NCBI GenBank assembly: GCA_964235705.1
Contig: CAXSDP010000003.1
Location: forward strand, 62,001 to 126,000
Length of the DNA: 64,000 nt
Direction of reading: 5' to 3'
Source of the DNA: RH-AL1 sp964235705
GTDB lineage: Bacteria > Pseudomonadota > Alphaproteobacteria > Rhizobiales > Beijerinckiaceae
Shown here: piece by piece, positions 42,386 through 50,147 of the stretch
Numbering within the stretch: the stretch's first letter is position 1
Layout of the letters: each line of letters opens with the position of its first letter
Translations under genes and position numbers: made by a program
Notes under the pieces: model-generated
The model's input: the letters and a program-made list of their open reading frames with translations, nothing else
Databases searched by the model: none
What the model was told of the DNA's origin: nothing

Positions 42386-44047
42386 TCAGTGTCCGCCGCC
42401 GCCACCTGACGCTGTCTTCTTTGAGATCAGCAGACAGAACGGAACGACGCAAAATGCAACGACCGAGGCGTAGAGGAAGATGTTTCCATAGGCCAAAACG
42501 GACGCCTGTTTCAAATATGTCTGGTACAGCTGGCTGACGGCCGCCTCGTGCAGCCCGGCCGTCGAGTGCCCCATCGACCGCAGGCTTTGCTCCGCCTGCG
42601 CCACGTAGGTGTTGTAGGGCTGGTAGAGCGGCGTCATCGATTTGGAGATGTTCGCCTGGTCGGCCTGCGTTCGTTCGGTGACGAACGCGGTGGAGAGCGA
42701 GATGCCGATCGATCCCGCGACGTTGCGGGCCATGGAGTACAGCGCCGCCCCGTCGCTCCGGTAGTGTTGCGGCAGTGTCAGGTAGGCGATCTGCGAGATG
42801 GGCACGAACAGGAACGCCAGCGCCGCCGACTGTGACGAACGCATCAACACCAGCGTGTCATAGTCGATGTACGGCACCAAGCCGCTGGAATAGATGCACG
42901 CGGCCCCCATCGAGAGGAAGCCGAACATGACGACGTAGCGCGTTTGCACGCGTTTCATGATCTGGCTGACGATCGGGATCAGGCAGATGACCACGACGCC
43001 GCCGGGCGACAGCACCAGCCCGGACAGGTAGGCGGTGTAACCGAGGTCCTGCTGCGAGAACTGCGGGATGAGGACCGAGCTGGCGTAGAGGATCCCGCCC
43101 ATCGCCGCGACGAGGATGCAGCCCATCGCGAAGTTGTTGTCCTTGAAGACGTCGAGGTTGACGATCGGGTTCTTCGCCGTCAGCAGCCAGGCGATCGCGC
43201 CGAAGATGCCGATGAAGGCGATCACCGCCATGAGGACGATGAAGGGTGAGCCGAACCAGTCGTCATCCTCGCCGCGGTCGATCATCACCTGGAAGCAGCC
43301 GAGGCCGATGGTGATGAGCGACAGGCCGATGTAGTCGATCTTGCGCTTGCGTTTCTGCTTGGCCTTCTCCCATGGCGGGTCCTCCACCATGATGAAGTTG
43401 AGGATCACGGCCAGCGCGCCCACCGGGATGTTGACGAAGAAGATCCAGCGCCACGTCGACTGGTCGGTGATGTAGCCCCCCAGCGTCGGGCCGAGCACGG
43501 GCGCCACGATGGTGGCGATGGCGGTGATGCCGAAGGCCGAGCCGCGTTTGGCCGGCTCGAACGTGTCCAGGATGATGGATTGCTGGTTGGGCTGCAGCCC
43601 GCCGCCGAAGAAGCCCTGCAGCGCCCTGAAGATGATCAACTGGCCGAGGCTCTGCGAGATGCCGCACAGGAACGAGCACACGGTGAACATGCCGATGCAG
43701 ATGAGGAAGTAGCGCTTGCGACCGATCGTGTCGGACAGCCAGCCCGACACCGTCAGCACGATGGCGTTGGCGACGAGGTAGGCGGTCAGCGCGTAGGTCG
43801 CCTCGTCGTTCGAGATCGACAGCGATCCCGCGATGTAGGGCAGGGCGACGTTGACGATGGTCGTGTCGAGGATCTCCATGAACGCCGCCATGGTGACCAC
43901 CACCGCGATCAGCCAAGGGTTGAAGGCCGGCTTCCAGCCGCTCCCCTGCTGGTCCCCCGCGGCCTTGCCCGGCGGCTTGGCGCCAGCCTCCTTGCCGTTG
44001 GGCGCCTTGCCCTTCGCGCGTCCCACGCCGGCCCGGCCCTCGCTCAT
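42386..44047 (-). CDS. emrB: MFS drug efflux permease, DHA2/EmrB family
   Basis: A 553-residue 14-helix transporter. The DHA2 marks are AAFMEILDTTIVNVALPYIAGSL in helix 1, SGWLSDTIGRKRYFLICIGMF (motif A), RALQGFFGGGLQPNQQSIILD (motif C region) and WRWIFFVNIPVGALAVILNF. A Gly/Lys-rich cytoplasmic leader of about 40 residues precedes helix 1. With EmrA and the outer-membrane channel it would form a tripartite pump across both membranes. Its ATG overlaps the emrA stop (ATGA). The symbol reflects the family and operon arrangement. Confidence 0.93.
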   Translation of the reverse strand: MSEGRAGVGRAKGKAPNGKEAGAKPPGKAAGDQQGSGWKPAFNPWLIAVVVTMAAFMEILDTTIVNVALPYIAGSLSISNDEATYALTAYLVANAIVLTVSGWLSDTIGRKRYFLICIGMFTVCSFLCGISQSLGQLIIFRALQGFFGGGLQPNQQSIILDTFEPAKRGSAFGITAIATIVAPVLGPTLGGYITDQSTWRWIFFVNIPVGALAVILNFIMVEDPPWEKAKQKRKRKIDYIGLSLITIGLGCFQVMIDRGEDDDWFGSPFIVLMAVIAFIGIFGAIAWLLTAKNPIVNLDVFKDNNFAMGCILVAAMGGILYASSVLIPQFSQQDLGYTAYLSGLVLSPGGVVVICLIPIVSQIMKRVQTRYVVMFGFLSMGAACIYSSGLVPYIDYDTLVLMRSSQSAALAFLFVPISQIAYLTLPQHYRSDGAALYSMARNVAGSIGISLSTAFVTERTQADQANISKSMTPLYQPYNTYVAQAEQSLRSMGHSTAGLHEAAVSQLYQTYLKQASVLAYGNIFLYASVVAFCVVPFCLLISKKTASGGGGGH

Positions 44048-45288
44048 CGAACGGTGACCGAAGGTTCGACGGAGACGCCGAGCGGCAGCGGCAGCGTCGG
44101 GTCCATGCCGGAATCGATGACGATCTTGACCGGCACGCGCTGCACGATCTTGACGAAGTTGCCGGTCGCGTTCTCGGCCGGGAACGCCGAGAAGCGCGAG
44201 CCGGACCCGAGCTGGATCGAATCGACGTGTCCGCGCAGGTTGAGGCTGGGGTAGGCATCGACCGTGATCTTCACGCTCTGTCCCGGCCGCATCAGGTTGA
44301 GCTGGGTTTCCTTGAAGTTCGCCGTCACCCAGATGTCCGGCGAGACGATGTTGAAGATCTGCTGGCCGGCGGTGACGTAGTTGCCCTTCTCCACGTTGCG
44401 CCGGGTGATCCACCCGTCCTGCGGCGCCCTGACCACGGTGTAGGAGAGGTTCAAATTGGCCTGGTCGAGCTGCGCCTGGGCCTGCTCGCCCTGGCCGGCG
44501 AACTGGCGGACCTGCGCCTCCGACTCCCCGATGTTCTGCTGCACCGGCTCCGCCTGCACCACGCGCGACTGCATCAACAGCACCTGCGCCTGCGCGTTCT
44601 GCAGGTTGGAGGTCGCCGCATCGACGTCCTGCTGGGTGGTCGCTTGCTTGGGCAGGCTCTTCTGCCGGGCGAAGTCGGCCTGCCGTTGGACGAGGCTGGC
44701 CTTGGCCGCCTCCAGGTTCGCCTGCGCCGCCTGCAACGCGGCGGGGAAGTTCTTCTTGGCCACCTCGGCGTTGAGCTTCTGGCCGGCGAGCTGCGCGCTG
44801 GCGGTGTCGAGGCTCGCCTGGTTCTGGTCGCGCGTGTTGATGAACTGGCGTGGGTCGATGTGGATCAGCGCGTCGCCCTTGCGGACGAACTGGTTGTCCG
44901 TGACATCGAGCGAGACGACCTGGCCGGCGACCTGTGGGGCGATCTGGATCGCGCGTCCGTCGGTGAAGGCGTCGTCGGTGTCCTCGATGTTCTTGTACGC
45001 CAAATAATAATAAAGGCCGCCCAGGACGCCCAACAGCAGGACCAGGACGACGGCGATTATGACGACGGGGCGCCGCTTCTTGCGCGTCGCCTGGTCCTTT
45101 TCCGTTTGTTCGTCATGACCCTCGTCGCCCTCGCCGGAGTCGTCGTCGCCCTCGTCCGACTCGGTCTCGTCCTCCCGGACGCGCCGCTCGTCGTCGGGCT
45201 TCGCCGGCTTCTCGGTCGTCGGCCGCTCGCGCGTCCTCGCTTCCGCCGTGGCCGCGCTCTCGTTGGGATGGAGGTCGCTGCGTGTCAT
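44044..45288 (-). CDS. emrA: HlyD/EmrA-family membrane fusion protein
   Basis: A 414-residue periplasmic adaptor anchored by one helix (PVVIIAVVLVLLLGVLGGLYYYLAY, about residues 74-98). The first 70 residues are a highly acidic leader (DEGDDDSGEGDEGHDEQTEKDQ) that is unusual in EmrA proteins. After the helix come the lipoyl half-motifs (IAPQVAGQVVSLDVTDNQFVRKGD), a coiled-coil hairpin rich in Ala and Gln (about 150-260) and the beta-barrel (WVTANFKETQLNLMRPGQSVKITVDAYP). It links EmrB to the outer-membrane channel and is first in the operon, divergent from tetR. Confidence 0.93.
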   Translation of the reverse strand: MTRSDLHPNESAATAEARTRERPTTEKPAKPDDERRVREDETESDEGDDDSGEGDEGHDEQTEKDQATRKKRRPVVIIAVVLVLLLGVLGGLYYYLAYKNIEDTDDAFTDGRAIQIAPQVAGQVVSLDVTDNQFVRKGDALIHIDPRQFINTRDQNQASLDTASAQLAGQKLNAEVAKKNFPAALQAAQANLEAAKASLVQRQADFARQKSLPKQATTQQDVDAATSNLQNAQAQVLLMQSRVVQAEPVQQNIGESEAQVRQFAGQGEQAQAQLDQANLNLSYTVVRAPQDGWITRRNVEKGNYVTAGQQIFNIVSPDIWVTANFKETQLNLMRPGQSVKITVDAYPSLNLRGHVDSIQLGSGSRFSAFPAENATGNFVKIVQRVPVKIVIDSGMDPTLPLPLGVSVEPSVTVR

Positions 45289-45374
45289 GCTTCAATCCGT
45301 TGGGACGACTGCCCCGGTCGCTCGGTTCCGGGTTGCCGCGCCCACCTTTTGGTGCTTGTGTGCGCAGCGGCAAC

Positions 45375-45398
45375 CGAACCCGCTGGTTCGCCTATAAA
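45375..45398 (+). promoter_or_regulatory. TetR operator candidate with promoter
   Basis: An inverted repeat CGAACC-CGCT-GGTTCG (45375-45390) lies just before TATAAA (45393-45398), a likely -10 box for the tetR gene, in the 121-bp spacer between tetR and emrA. TetR regulators typically bind such short palindromes overlapping promoters. It probably controls both directions, but this is inferred. Confidence 0.5.
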
Positions 45399-45409
45399 TC
45401 AGGAAGCCG

Positions 45410-46075
45410 ATGTCCGCGTCAACCGTGCAGACCACACCCTGTCCGCTGGCCGGCCCGGTCCCGCGAGGCGAGAAGCGGCGGCGCGAGATCGCCACGGTGG
45501 CCGAACTCGTCTTCTTCGAGAATGGTTTCTCGGACACGACGATGCAGATGATCGCCGCGCGCGCGGGCGCCTCCAAGGAAACGCTTTACCGTCACTTCGG
45601 CAGCAAGGAGGGGCTCTTCGCCGAGATCGTCGAGACCCGCGCGAAGAATTTCCTCGCCGGCATCGAGCAGAACTTCGAGCGGCCGGGCTCCGTCGGCGAC
45701 GTGTTGCGCGACCTGGGACTGCGCATGCTGGACGCGATGGTCGAGCCGGTCGCCATCTCGCTGTGTCGTACCGTCGTGTCGGAAATGCCGCGCAACCCCG
45801 GACTCGGCCGCATCTTCTACGCCGGCGGGCCTGAGCGCGTACGCCGGCGACTGGCCGATTTCCTGGCGGCCGCCCGCGAGCGTGGCGAGCTGACCTGCCC
45901 CGATCCGGCCGTCGCCGCGCGCGTCTTCCTCGGCGCGATCTATTCCGAGTACCACCTCATGCGACTGGTGCTGGAAACACCGCCCGCGGTCCCGCGCACC
46001 CAGATCAAGGCGCACGTCGATGAGATCGTCGCCATGATGCTCCAGCACTACGCCGTGCGCGCCGACGCCGAATGA
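45410..46075 (+). CDS. TetR/AcrR family transcriptional regulator
   Basis: A 221-residue regulator. Its helix-turn-helix domain reads RRREIATVAELVFFENGFSDTTMQMIAARAGASKETLYRHFGSKEGLF, and the remaining 150 residues form a ligand-binding domain with a TetR_C-like ending (ARVFLGAIYSEYHLMRLVL). AGGAAG lies before the ATG. It is divergent from the emrAB-channel operon, so it is the likely repressor of that pump, responding to a pump substrate. Confidence 0.93.
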   Translation: MSASTVQTTPCPLAGPVPRGEKRRREIATVAELVFFENGFSDTTMQMIAARAGASKETLYRHFGSKEGLFAEIVETRAKNFLAGIEQNFERPGSVGDVLRDLGLRMLDAMVEPVAISLCRTVVSEMPRNPGLGRIFYAGGPERVRRRLADFLAAARERGELTCPDPAVAARVFLGAIYSEYHLMRLVLETPPAVPRTQIKAHVDEIVAMMLQHYAVRADAE

Positions 46076-46125
46076 CACTTCGGCTCGCGACGACACTTCG
46101 GCTCGCGACGGGATTCCGGCTCGCG
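46075..46125. repeat. 18-bp tandem repeat with degenerate third copy
   Basis: ACACTTCGGCTCGCGACG occurs twice back to back (46075-46092, 46093-46110), followed by a degenerate copy GGATTCCGGCTCGCG (46111-46125). The first copy begins right after the tetR stop codon. It lies upstream of bioB, but no regulatory role can be assigned. Confidence 0.8.
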
Positions 46126-46211
46126 TTCGTTCCGGCTTCGCCCGTTTGAACCCGCGTCGGCAATCCTTTATCGGGGAACGACGCAACAACCCTCGCCGGG
46201 GTGGGACCATC

Positions 46212-47189
46212 ATGCTCGACCAGCCAGCCGCCGTTCATGCCACCCGTCACGATTGGAGCGTCGACGAGGTCGTCGCCATCCACGACCAGCCGCTGCTCGA
46301 CCTCGTCGCGGAAGCGAACAGGGTGCACCGCGACCACCACGATCCGAGCGACGTGCAGCGGGCGAGCCTGCTCTCGATCAAGACCGGCGGTTGCCCCGAG
46401 GATTGCGCCTACTGCCCGCAGTCGGCCCACCACAGGGAAGTGAAGCTCGACCGCGTCGACCTGATGCACCCGACCGCCGTGCTGGCGCTGGCCAAGCGCG
46501 CCAAGGCCGCCGGCGCCGACCGCTTCTGCATGGGTGCCGCGTGGCGCTCCGTGCGCGACGGCCGCGAATTCGACGCCGTGCTGACCATGGTGGAGGGCGT
46601 GCGGGCGCTGGGGATGGAAGCCTGCGTGACGCTCGGCATGCTGAACGCCGCCCAGGCCGGCCGGCTGAAGGAGGCCGGCCTGACCGCCTACAACCACAAC
46701 CTCGACACCGGCCCCGACTTCTACGAGTCGATCATCTCCACCCGCACCTACGACGACCGGCTCGCCACGCTGCGCGCCGTGCGTGGCGCCGGCATCGCCA
46801 TGTGCTGCGGCGGCATCATCGGCATGGGCGAGGGCGTGCGCGACAGGGCAGCGATGCTGCAAGTGCTGGCCGGTTTCGATCCCCACCCCGAGAGCGTGCC
46901 GATCAACGCGCTGGTGCCGGTCGCCGGCACGCCGCTCGCCGACCAGGCCAAGGTCGACCCCCTGGACCTCGTCCGCATGATCGCCACCGCCCGCATCGTC
47001 ATGCCGCGCGCGCGCGTGCGGCTCTCGGCCGGGCGCTCGGCCCTGTCGGTGGAGGCGCAGGTGCTGTGCATGACCGCCGGCGCCAACTCGATCTTCTACG
47101 GCGACGTGCTGCTGACCACGCCGAACGCCGAGATGGGCGCCGACGACGCGCTGTTCGCCGCGCTGGCCGCACGGGACGCGCGCGCTTAG
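46212..47189 (+). CDS. bioB: biotin synthase
   Basis: A 325-residue radical-SAM enzyme inserting sulfur into dethiobiotin. The cluster motif is in GGCPEDCAYCPQSAHH (Cys at about 61, 65 and 68). Other marks are CMGAAWRSVRDGREFD, YNHNLDTGPDFY, GGIIGMGE and RLSAGRSALSVEAQVLCMTAGANSIFYGDVLLTTPN with the conserved Arg contacting the auxiliary 2Fe-2S cluster. Other bio genes are not in the window. The ATG at 46212 follows GGGGTGGGA. Confidence 0.97.
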   Translation: MLDQPAAVHATRHDWSVDEVVAIHDQPLLDLVAEANRVHRDHHDPSDVQRASLLSIKTGGCPEDCAYCPQSAHHREVKLDRVDLMHPTAVLALAKRAKAAGADRFCMGAAWRSVRDGREFDAVLTMVEGVRALGMEACVTLGMLNAAQAGRLKEAGLTAYNHNLDTGPDFYESIISTRTYDDRLATLRAVRGAGIAMCCGGIIGMGEGVRDRAAMLQVLAGFDPHPESVPINALVPVAGTPLADQAKVDPLDLVRMIATARIVMPRARVRLSAGRSALSVEAQVLCMTAGANSIFYGDVLLTTPNAEMGADDALFAALAARDARA

Positions 47190-47370
47190 CAGGGCCTGGG
47201 CCCTTCGATGTCGGATGGCGACCGGGAGCATCGCCGGTGGTGCGGGCGGCGACGGGCGGGGGCGATGGCCGTGGAAGGCAAGACATATGTCCCCCGTCCG
47301 AGCGTGCTCGGTGAGGCGCGCGTGCTGTCGGTAGGCGTAGGCCAGGCACGTCATCGGCGCGTGCCGGTGC

Positions 47371-47653
47371 GGCCATCAACGCCGGGCCCGTGGGCGTCCG
47401 CTACCACGATTTGCGGCACACCTTCGCGTCATGGTGGGTCCAGGGGGGGGGCGGCGACCTGTACCGGCCCAGCCGCGTGCTGGGCCACGCCACGCTCCAG
47501 ATGACGACCCGCTACGGCCACCTGCGAACTGCCGACCTCCACGAGGAGCTGGAGCGGGTGGCGCAGAAGCGGTCACAGGATCGCGAAACTAGGAGGGCGA
47601 AACCGGCAGTATGGGAGGACGAGAAGAATGTCTCATCTAGCCTAAGTAGCTGA
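47371..47653 (+). pseudogene. tyrosine recombinase (integrase) C-terminal remnant
   Basis: An open stretch encodes only the end of a phage-type integrase: GVRYHDLRHTFASWW with the catalytic His and Arg of box II, VLGHATLQMTTRYGHL with the second His and the nucleophilic Tyr, and a helical tail ending SSSLSS. The first catalytic Arg and the core-binding domain are absent, so it is a decayed fragment. A run of nine G interrupts the middle, and local composition is uneven. It lies 30 bp from tRNA-His, the usual integrase target, and marks a former integration. Confidence 0.75.
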
Positions 47654-47682
47654 TATGATGATCGTTCGTCTAACCCGAGGGC

Positions 47683-47759
47683 TGGTACCACCACCCCGGC
47701 TCGAACGGGGGACCTCTTGATCCACAATCAAGCGCTCTAACCAACTGAGCTATGGCGGC
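47683..47759 (-). tRNA. tRNA-His (anticodon GTG)
   Basis: A 77-nt tRNA including the encoded CCA. The acceptor stem pairs GCCGCCA with TGGTGGT through two G-U pairs. The D arm contains AGCTCAGTTGGTTAGAGC, the anticodon stem CTTGA/TCAAG encloses TTGTGGA giving GTG, and the T arm is CCCCG-TTCGAGC-CGGGG. Base 73 is A, and not the C73 of most bacterial tRNA-His. This is a known trait of many alphaproteobacteria, whose HisRS does not depend on a G-1:C73 pair. It flanks an integrase remnant. Confidence 0.95.
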
Positions 47760-47970
47760 CTATGGCCCGAACTTACGGGTTGCGTCCGGCGATTGCAAGA
47801 TCTCGACCGCCTTCACGACACCTGGGACGCGGGTGCCCGCCGCTGATGGTTCGTAGGTACCCGGCGGGTGTGGGATCGCCGAAGGCGTGATCAGGCCCGT
47901 GGTGATCGAGGTGTTGGGCGAAGGCGTCGACAAGGGGTCGCGACCTCATCCTTGCATGGAACGTCTCTCG

Positions 47971-48873
47971 CTAACCAAGCAAAGCGATCTGAACCCAGCT
48001 GGAAGCGGAGGTTCGGGAAAGGCTGTCTCTCAGTTCCCGTCGCAACCTCAGTCTACGACGTTTCGTTCCGGTCACCTCGGCCGCCGATTTATGAAGCCTG
48101 CTCAAGTCCATTCGGAAAATGCCGCGATCCGAGGGCTCGGCTCCCAACGAGCAATAAAAAAGATCGTAGGCCTTTGTCATACCATCATGATTATCGGATG
48201 TGTTGCAGATCTGATTCGCGGCGCTGGCTCCGATGATCGCACGTATCCCGCATCTCGTCGCGATACCGACTAGGATTGAGTAGAGGATGAGCTGTGGCGA
48301 CGTGCCCAAGGTTCCCGCAGCCAATTGTTTGATCTCGCTCTTCCTGCCAAGTTCCCCTTGCATGCGTGTGATCAGGATTGTGTTTCCTTCGCGTGTGCCG
48401 AATAGCTCTTCGGGAACAAAGGAGAAAGACATCGTGTAAATCTTTACGCCCTGGTACTCCAATATCAATTCCAGCTCACCCTCTGCAAAGTATTGAAGTG
48501 GGCACTGTAGGTAAACGAAAACATCCTGAACCTTCAAGCTTGGTGCGATGAGGAATAGCGAATGCCGTCCACCTTCGTGCAGGTGCTCCACGACTTGTGG
48601 CTTGAGCGTGTTCGCGACAAAGGTATGATGATGAAGGAAGCACGCCCGGCGAGCTTTCACGTCGAGGTTCTTCAACAAGTAATCATGGTCGCACTTCGTC
48701 AACGTCAGGGCTGACGTCTTTTTTCGAAACTCGAGCGATGAGCAAAACCGCTCCACGAGTTGCCAAATCGAAGGAGTGTCGGCCAGATGAGCGGCGATGA
48801 CGGCCTCGTTATCCGCGCGTCTACCAAGGATCACATCGTAGCATTTGATAACGTCATCGCGGGTCGCGGACAT
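47971..48873 (-). CDS. DUF535/VirK-like protein with N-terminal DUF4214-like segment
   Basis: A 300-residue protein with lower GC and different codon use than its neighbours. The first 50 residues (RDDVIKCYDVILGRRADNEAVI then LVERFCSSLEF) resemble DUF4214-type repeats found in secreted and surface proteins. The main part matches the DUF535/VirK-YbjX pattern: IYTMSFSFVPE, ILITRMQGELGRKSEIKQL, GASAANQICNTSDN, KAYDLFYCSLGAE and TGTKRRRLRLRRELRDSL. VirK-type proteins are linked to virulence or envelope stress in other bacteria; their mechanism is unclear. The location beside tRNA-His and an integrase remnant suggests acquisition by transfer. Confidence 0.7.
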   Translation of the reverse strand: MSATRDDVIKCYDVILGRRADNEAVIAAHLADTPSIWQLVERFCSSLEFRKKTSALTLTKCDHDYLLKNLDVKARRACFLHHHTFVANTLKPQVVEHLHEGGRHSLFLIAPSLKVQDVFVYLQCPLQYFAEGELELILEYQGVKIYTMSFSFVPEELFGTREGNTILITRMQGELGRKSEIKQLAAGTLGTSPQLILYSILVGIATRCGIRAIIGASAANQICNTSDNHDGMTKAYDLFYCSLGAEPSDRGIFRMDLSRLHKSAAEVTGTKRRRLRLRRELRDSLSRTSASSWVQIALLG

Positions 48874-49191
48874 ATAACACCGGAGCTTGCCTTAACTATT
48901 GATAACAATTTCCTATACTAGATTACTGGGCCATGCCCTGCAACATTGGCAGCGGCGCCGTGGCGACATCCGACGCTATGATTGGAATACCACGCGGGAA
49001 ACCGGGTGACGACGGTGGTTTGGAGGCGGCGCGTCGTGCCAGGCACCATCGCGGGGGGCGAAGGCAAGCCCGACTTCCAAGGGGACCTTGGCCCGTTGCG
49101 GGTCCTTGCCTTTCACGGGATAAAGGTCGCCTTTCACGGGACGGGATCGCACCATCGAAGCCAGGGATCGAACTGGCCGGGACAGCACGCC
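48874..49191. other. 318-bp spacer between divergent genes
   Basis: The first 60 bp are AT-rich (GATAACAATTTCCTATAC) and probably hold the promoter of the DUF535-like gene. Near 49108-49141 a 13-bp direct repeat GCCTTTCACGGGA occurs twice with 8 bp between. No convincing coding sequence is present. Confidence 0.5.
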
Positions 49192-49761
49192 ATGACCGAC
49201 TTCGCCCATCCCACCTCTCCGGTCGCTGCCGCTCGACCCACCGTCCACGCGCCGGCGCGGCGGCGCGTCCCGCCGTTCGCGCCCGTTTGCGTCCTCACCG
49301 TGATCGGCGCGGCCCTCGCCGGCCTGGTCCTGGGCCGCTGGTCCGCTGCCGCCGGCGCCGCCTGGGATCCGCAGCTCGTCGCGCTCCTGCGCTTCATGGC
49401 GGCGATCAAGTTCGCCGGCGTCATCGCCGCGTCGGCGCTGGTCCTGTGGCGCGCTCGCACCCCGTTCCCGAACCGCGCGGCCTTCGCCTCCGTCGCGGCC
49501 CTGGCCTCGATGGCCCTCGCGCCGGGTCTCATAGGGTCGCTGGCCCACATCGCGTTGGCGGCGGCCTTGTTCCACGCGGGATTGCTGACGCTCCTCGTCC
49601 TGGCCTGGCGCGACGACCGGATGCCTGCCCGTGCCGCCGCGAACCGTCGAGCCCGTCCGGGCTCCGCGCGATTCACCATGACCCCCGATCGGCCGGCGCC
49701 TACGACCATGGGGGATGGAACAACGGCTCAGCTTCGTCGTTTCCTCCCCGGAACAGACTAG
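49192..49761 (+). CDS. hypothetical multi-helix membrane protein
   Basis: A 189-residue protein with about four hydrophobic helices (VCVLTVIGAALAGLVLG, FAGVIAASALVLW, FASVAALASMALAPGLI, IALAAALFHAGLLTLLVLAW), a proline-rich start and a basic, possibly disordered tail of 50 residues. I recognise no family. It is only 9 bp from the next small secreted gene, so the two may be co-transcribed. No ribosome-binding site of note precedes its ATG. Confidence 0.5.
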   Translation: MTDFAHPTSPVAAARPTVHAPARRRVPPFAPVCVLTVIGAALAGLVLGRWSAAAGAAWDPQLVALLRFMAAIKFAGVIAASALVLWRARTPFPNRAAFASVAALASMALAPGLIGSLAHIALAAALFHAGLLTLLVLAWRDDRMPARAAANRRARPGSARFTMTPDRPAPTTMGDGTTAQLRRFLPGTD

Positions 49762-49770
49762 GAGAAGAAA

Positions 49771-50064
49771 ATGTCGTTCAAGCATGCCATCATCGCCGTC
49801 GGCTTCATCCTCGCCATCCCCTCGGTGTCCTACGCCCAGGGGCTGATCGGTGGGGCGCAGGACGGCGCCGTGGCGGGGGATCGCGCGGCCGGCCCGGTCG
49901 GCGGTGTCGTCGGTGGCGCGGTCGGCGCGGCCACGGGCACGGTCAACGGCGTCCTCGGCATCCCTGGCGCGGTGGTCGGCGGCGGTGGCTGCGACTCGCG
50001 CACCGTGACCCGCCAGGCACCCGACGGCAGCTCGGAGACGGTGCATCGCTCGAACTGCCCGTAG
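49771..50064 (+). CDS. small secreted glycine-rich protein
   Basis: A 97-residue protein with a clear signal peptide (FKHAIIAVGFILAIPSVSYAQG, cleavage after AYA-like SYA) and a Gly/Val-rich middle with glycine-zipper spacing (GGVVGGAVGAATGTVNGVLGIPGAVVGGGG). Such segments insert in or coat membranes. The C-terminus holds two Cys (GCDSRTVTRQAPDG, SNCP) that may form a disulfide. AGGAGAAG before the ATG is a strong ribosome-binding site and a terminator follows 40 bp after the stop, so it is probably expressed. Function unknown. Confidence 0.7.
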   Translation: MSFKHAIIAVGFILAIPSVSYAQGLIGGAQDGAVAGDRAAGPVGGVVGGAVGAATGTVNGVLGIPGAVVGGGGCDSRTVTRQAPDGSSETVHRSNCP

Positions 50065-50103
50065 GCTTCGGCTCCTTGTGGGTCGATTGGATTGATCGGC
50101 CAG

Positions 50104-50131
50104 GGTCCCGTCGGCGTGAGCCGGCGGGACC
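50104..50131 (+). terminator. rho-independent terminator candidate
   Basis: Arms GGTCCCGTCGGC (50104-50115) and GCCGGCGGGACC (50120-50131) pair over 12 bp with one G-T, around a GTGA loop, followed by TTTCGTTT. It lies 40 bp after the glycine-rich gene and would end that transcript. Confidence 0.7.
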
Positions 50132-50147
50132 TTTCGTTTCCGCCACC

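Noticed and set aside
41737..42537. Forward-strand frames across the N gap
   Set aside because: They are shadows of the reverse-strand outer-membrane channel gene and remain open only because Ns contain no stop.
47190..47206. GGGCC-TG-GGCCC hairpin after bioB as a terminator
   Set aside because: The stem is only 5 bp with a 2-nt loop and no T-run, so it is not convincing.
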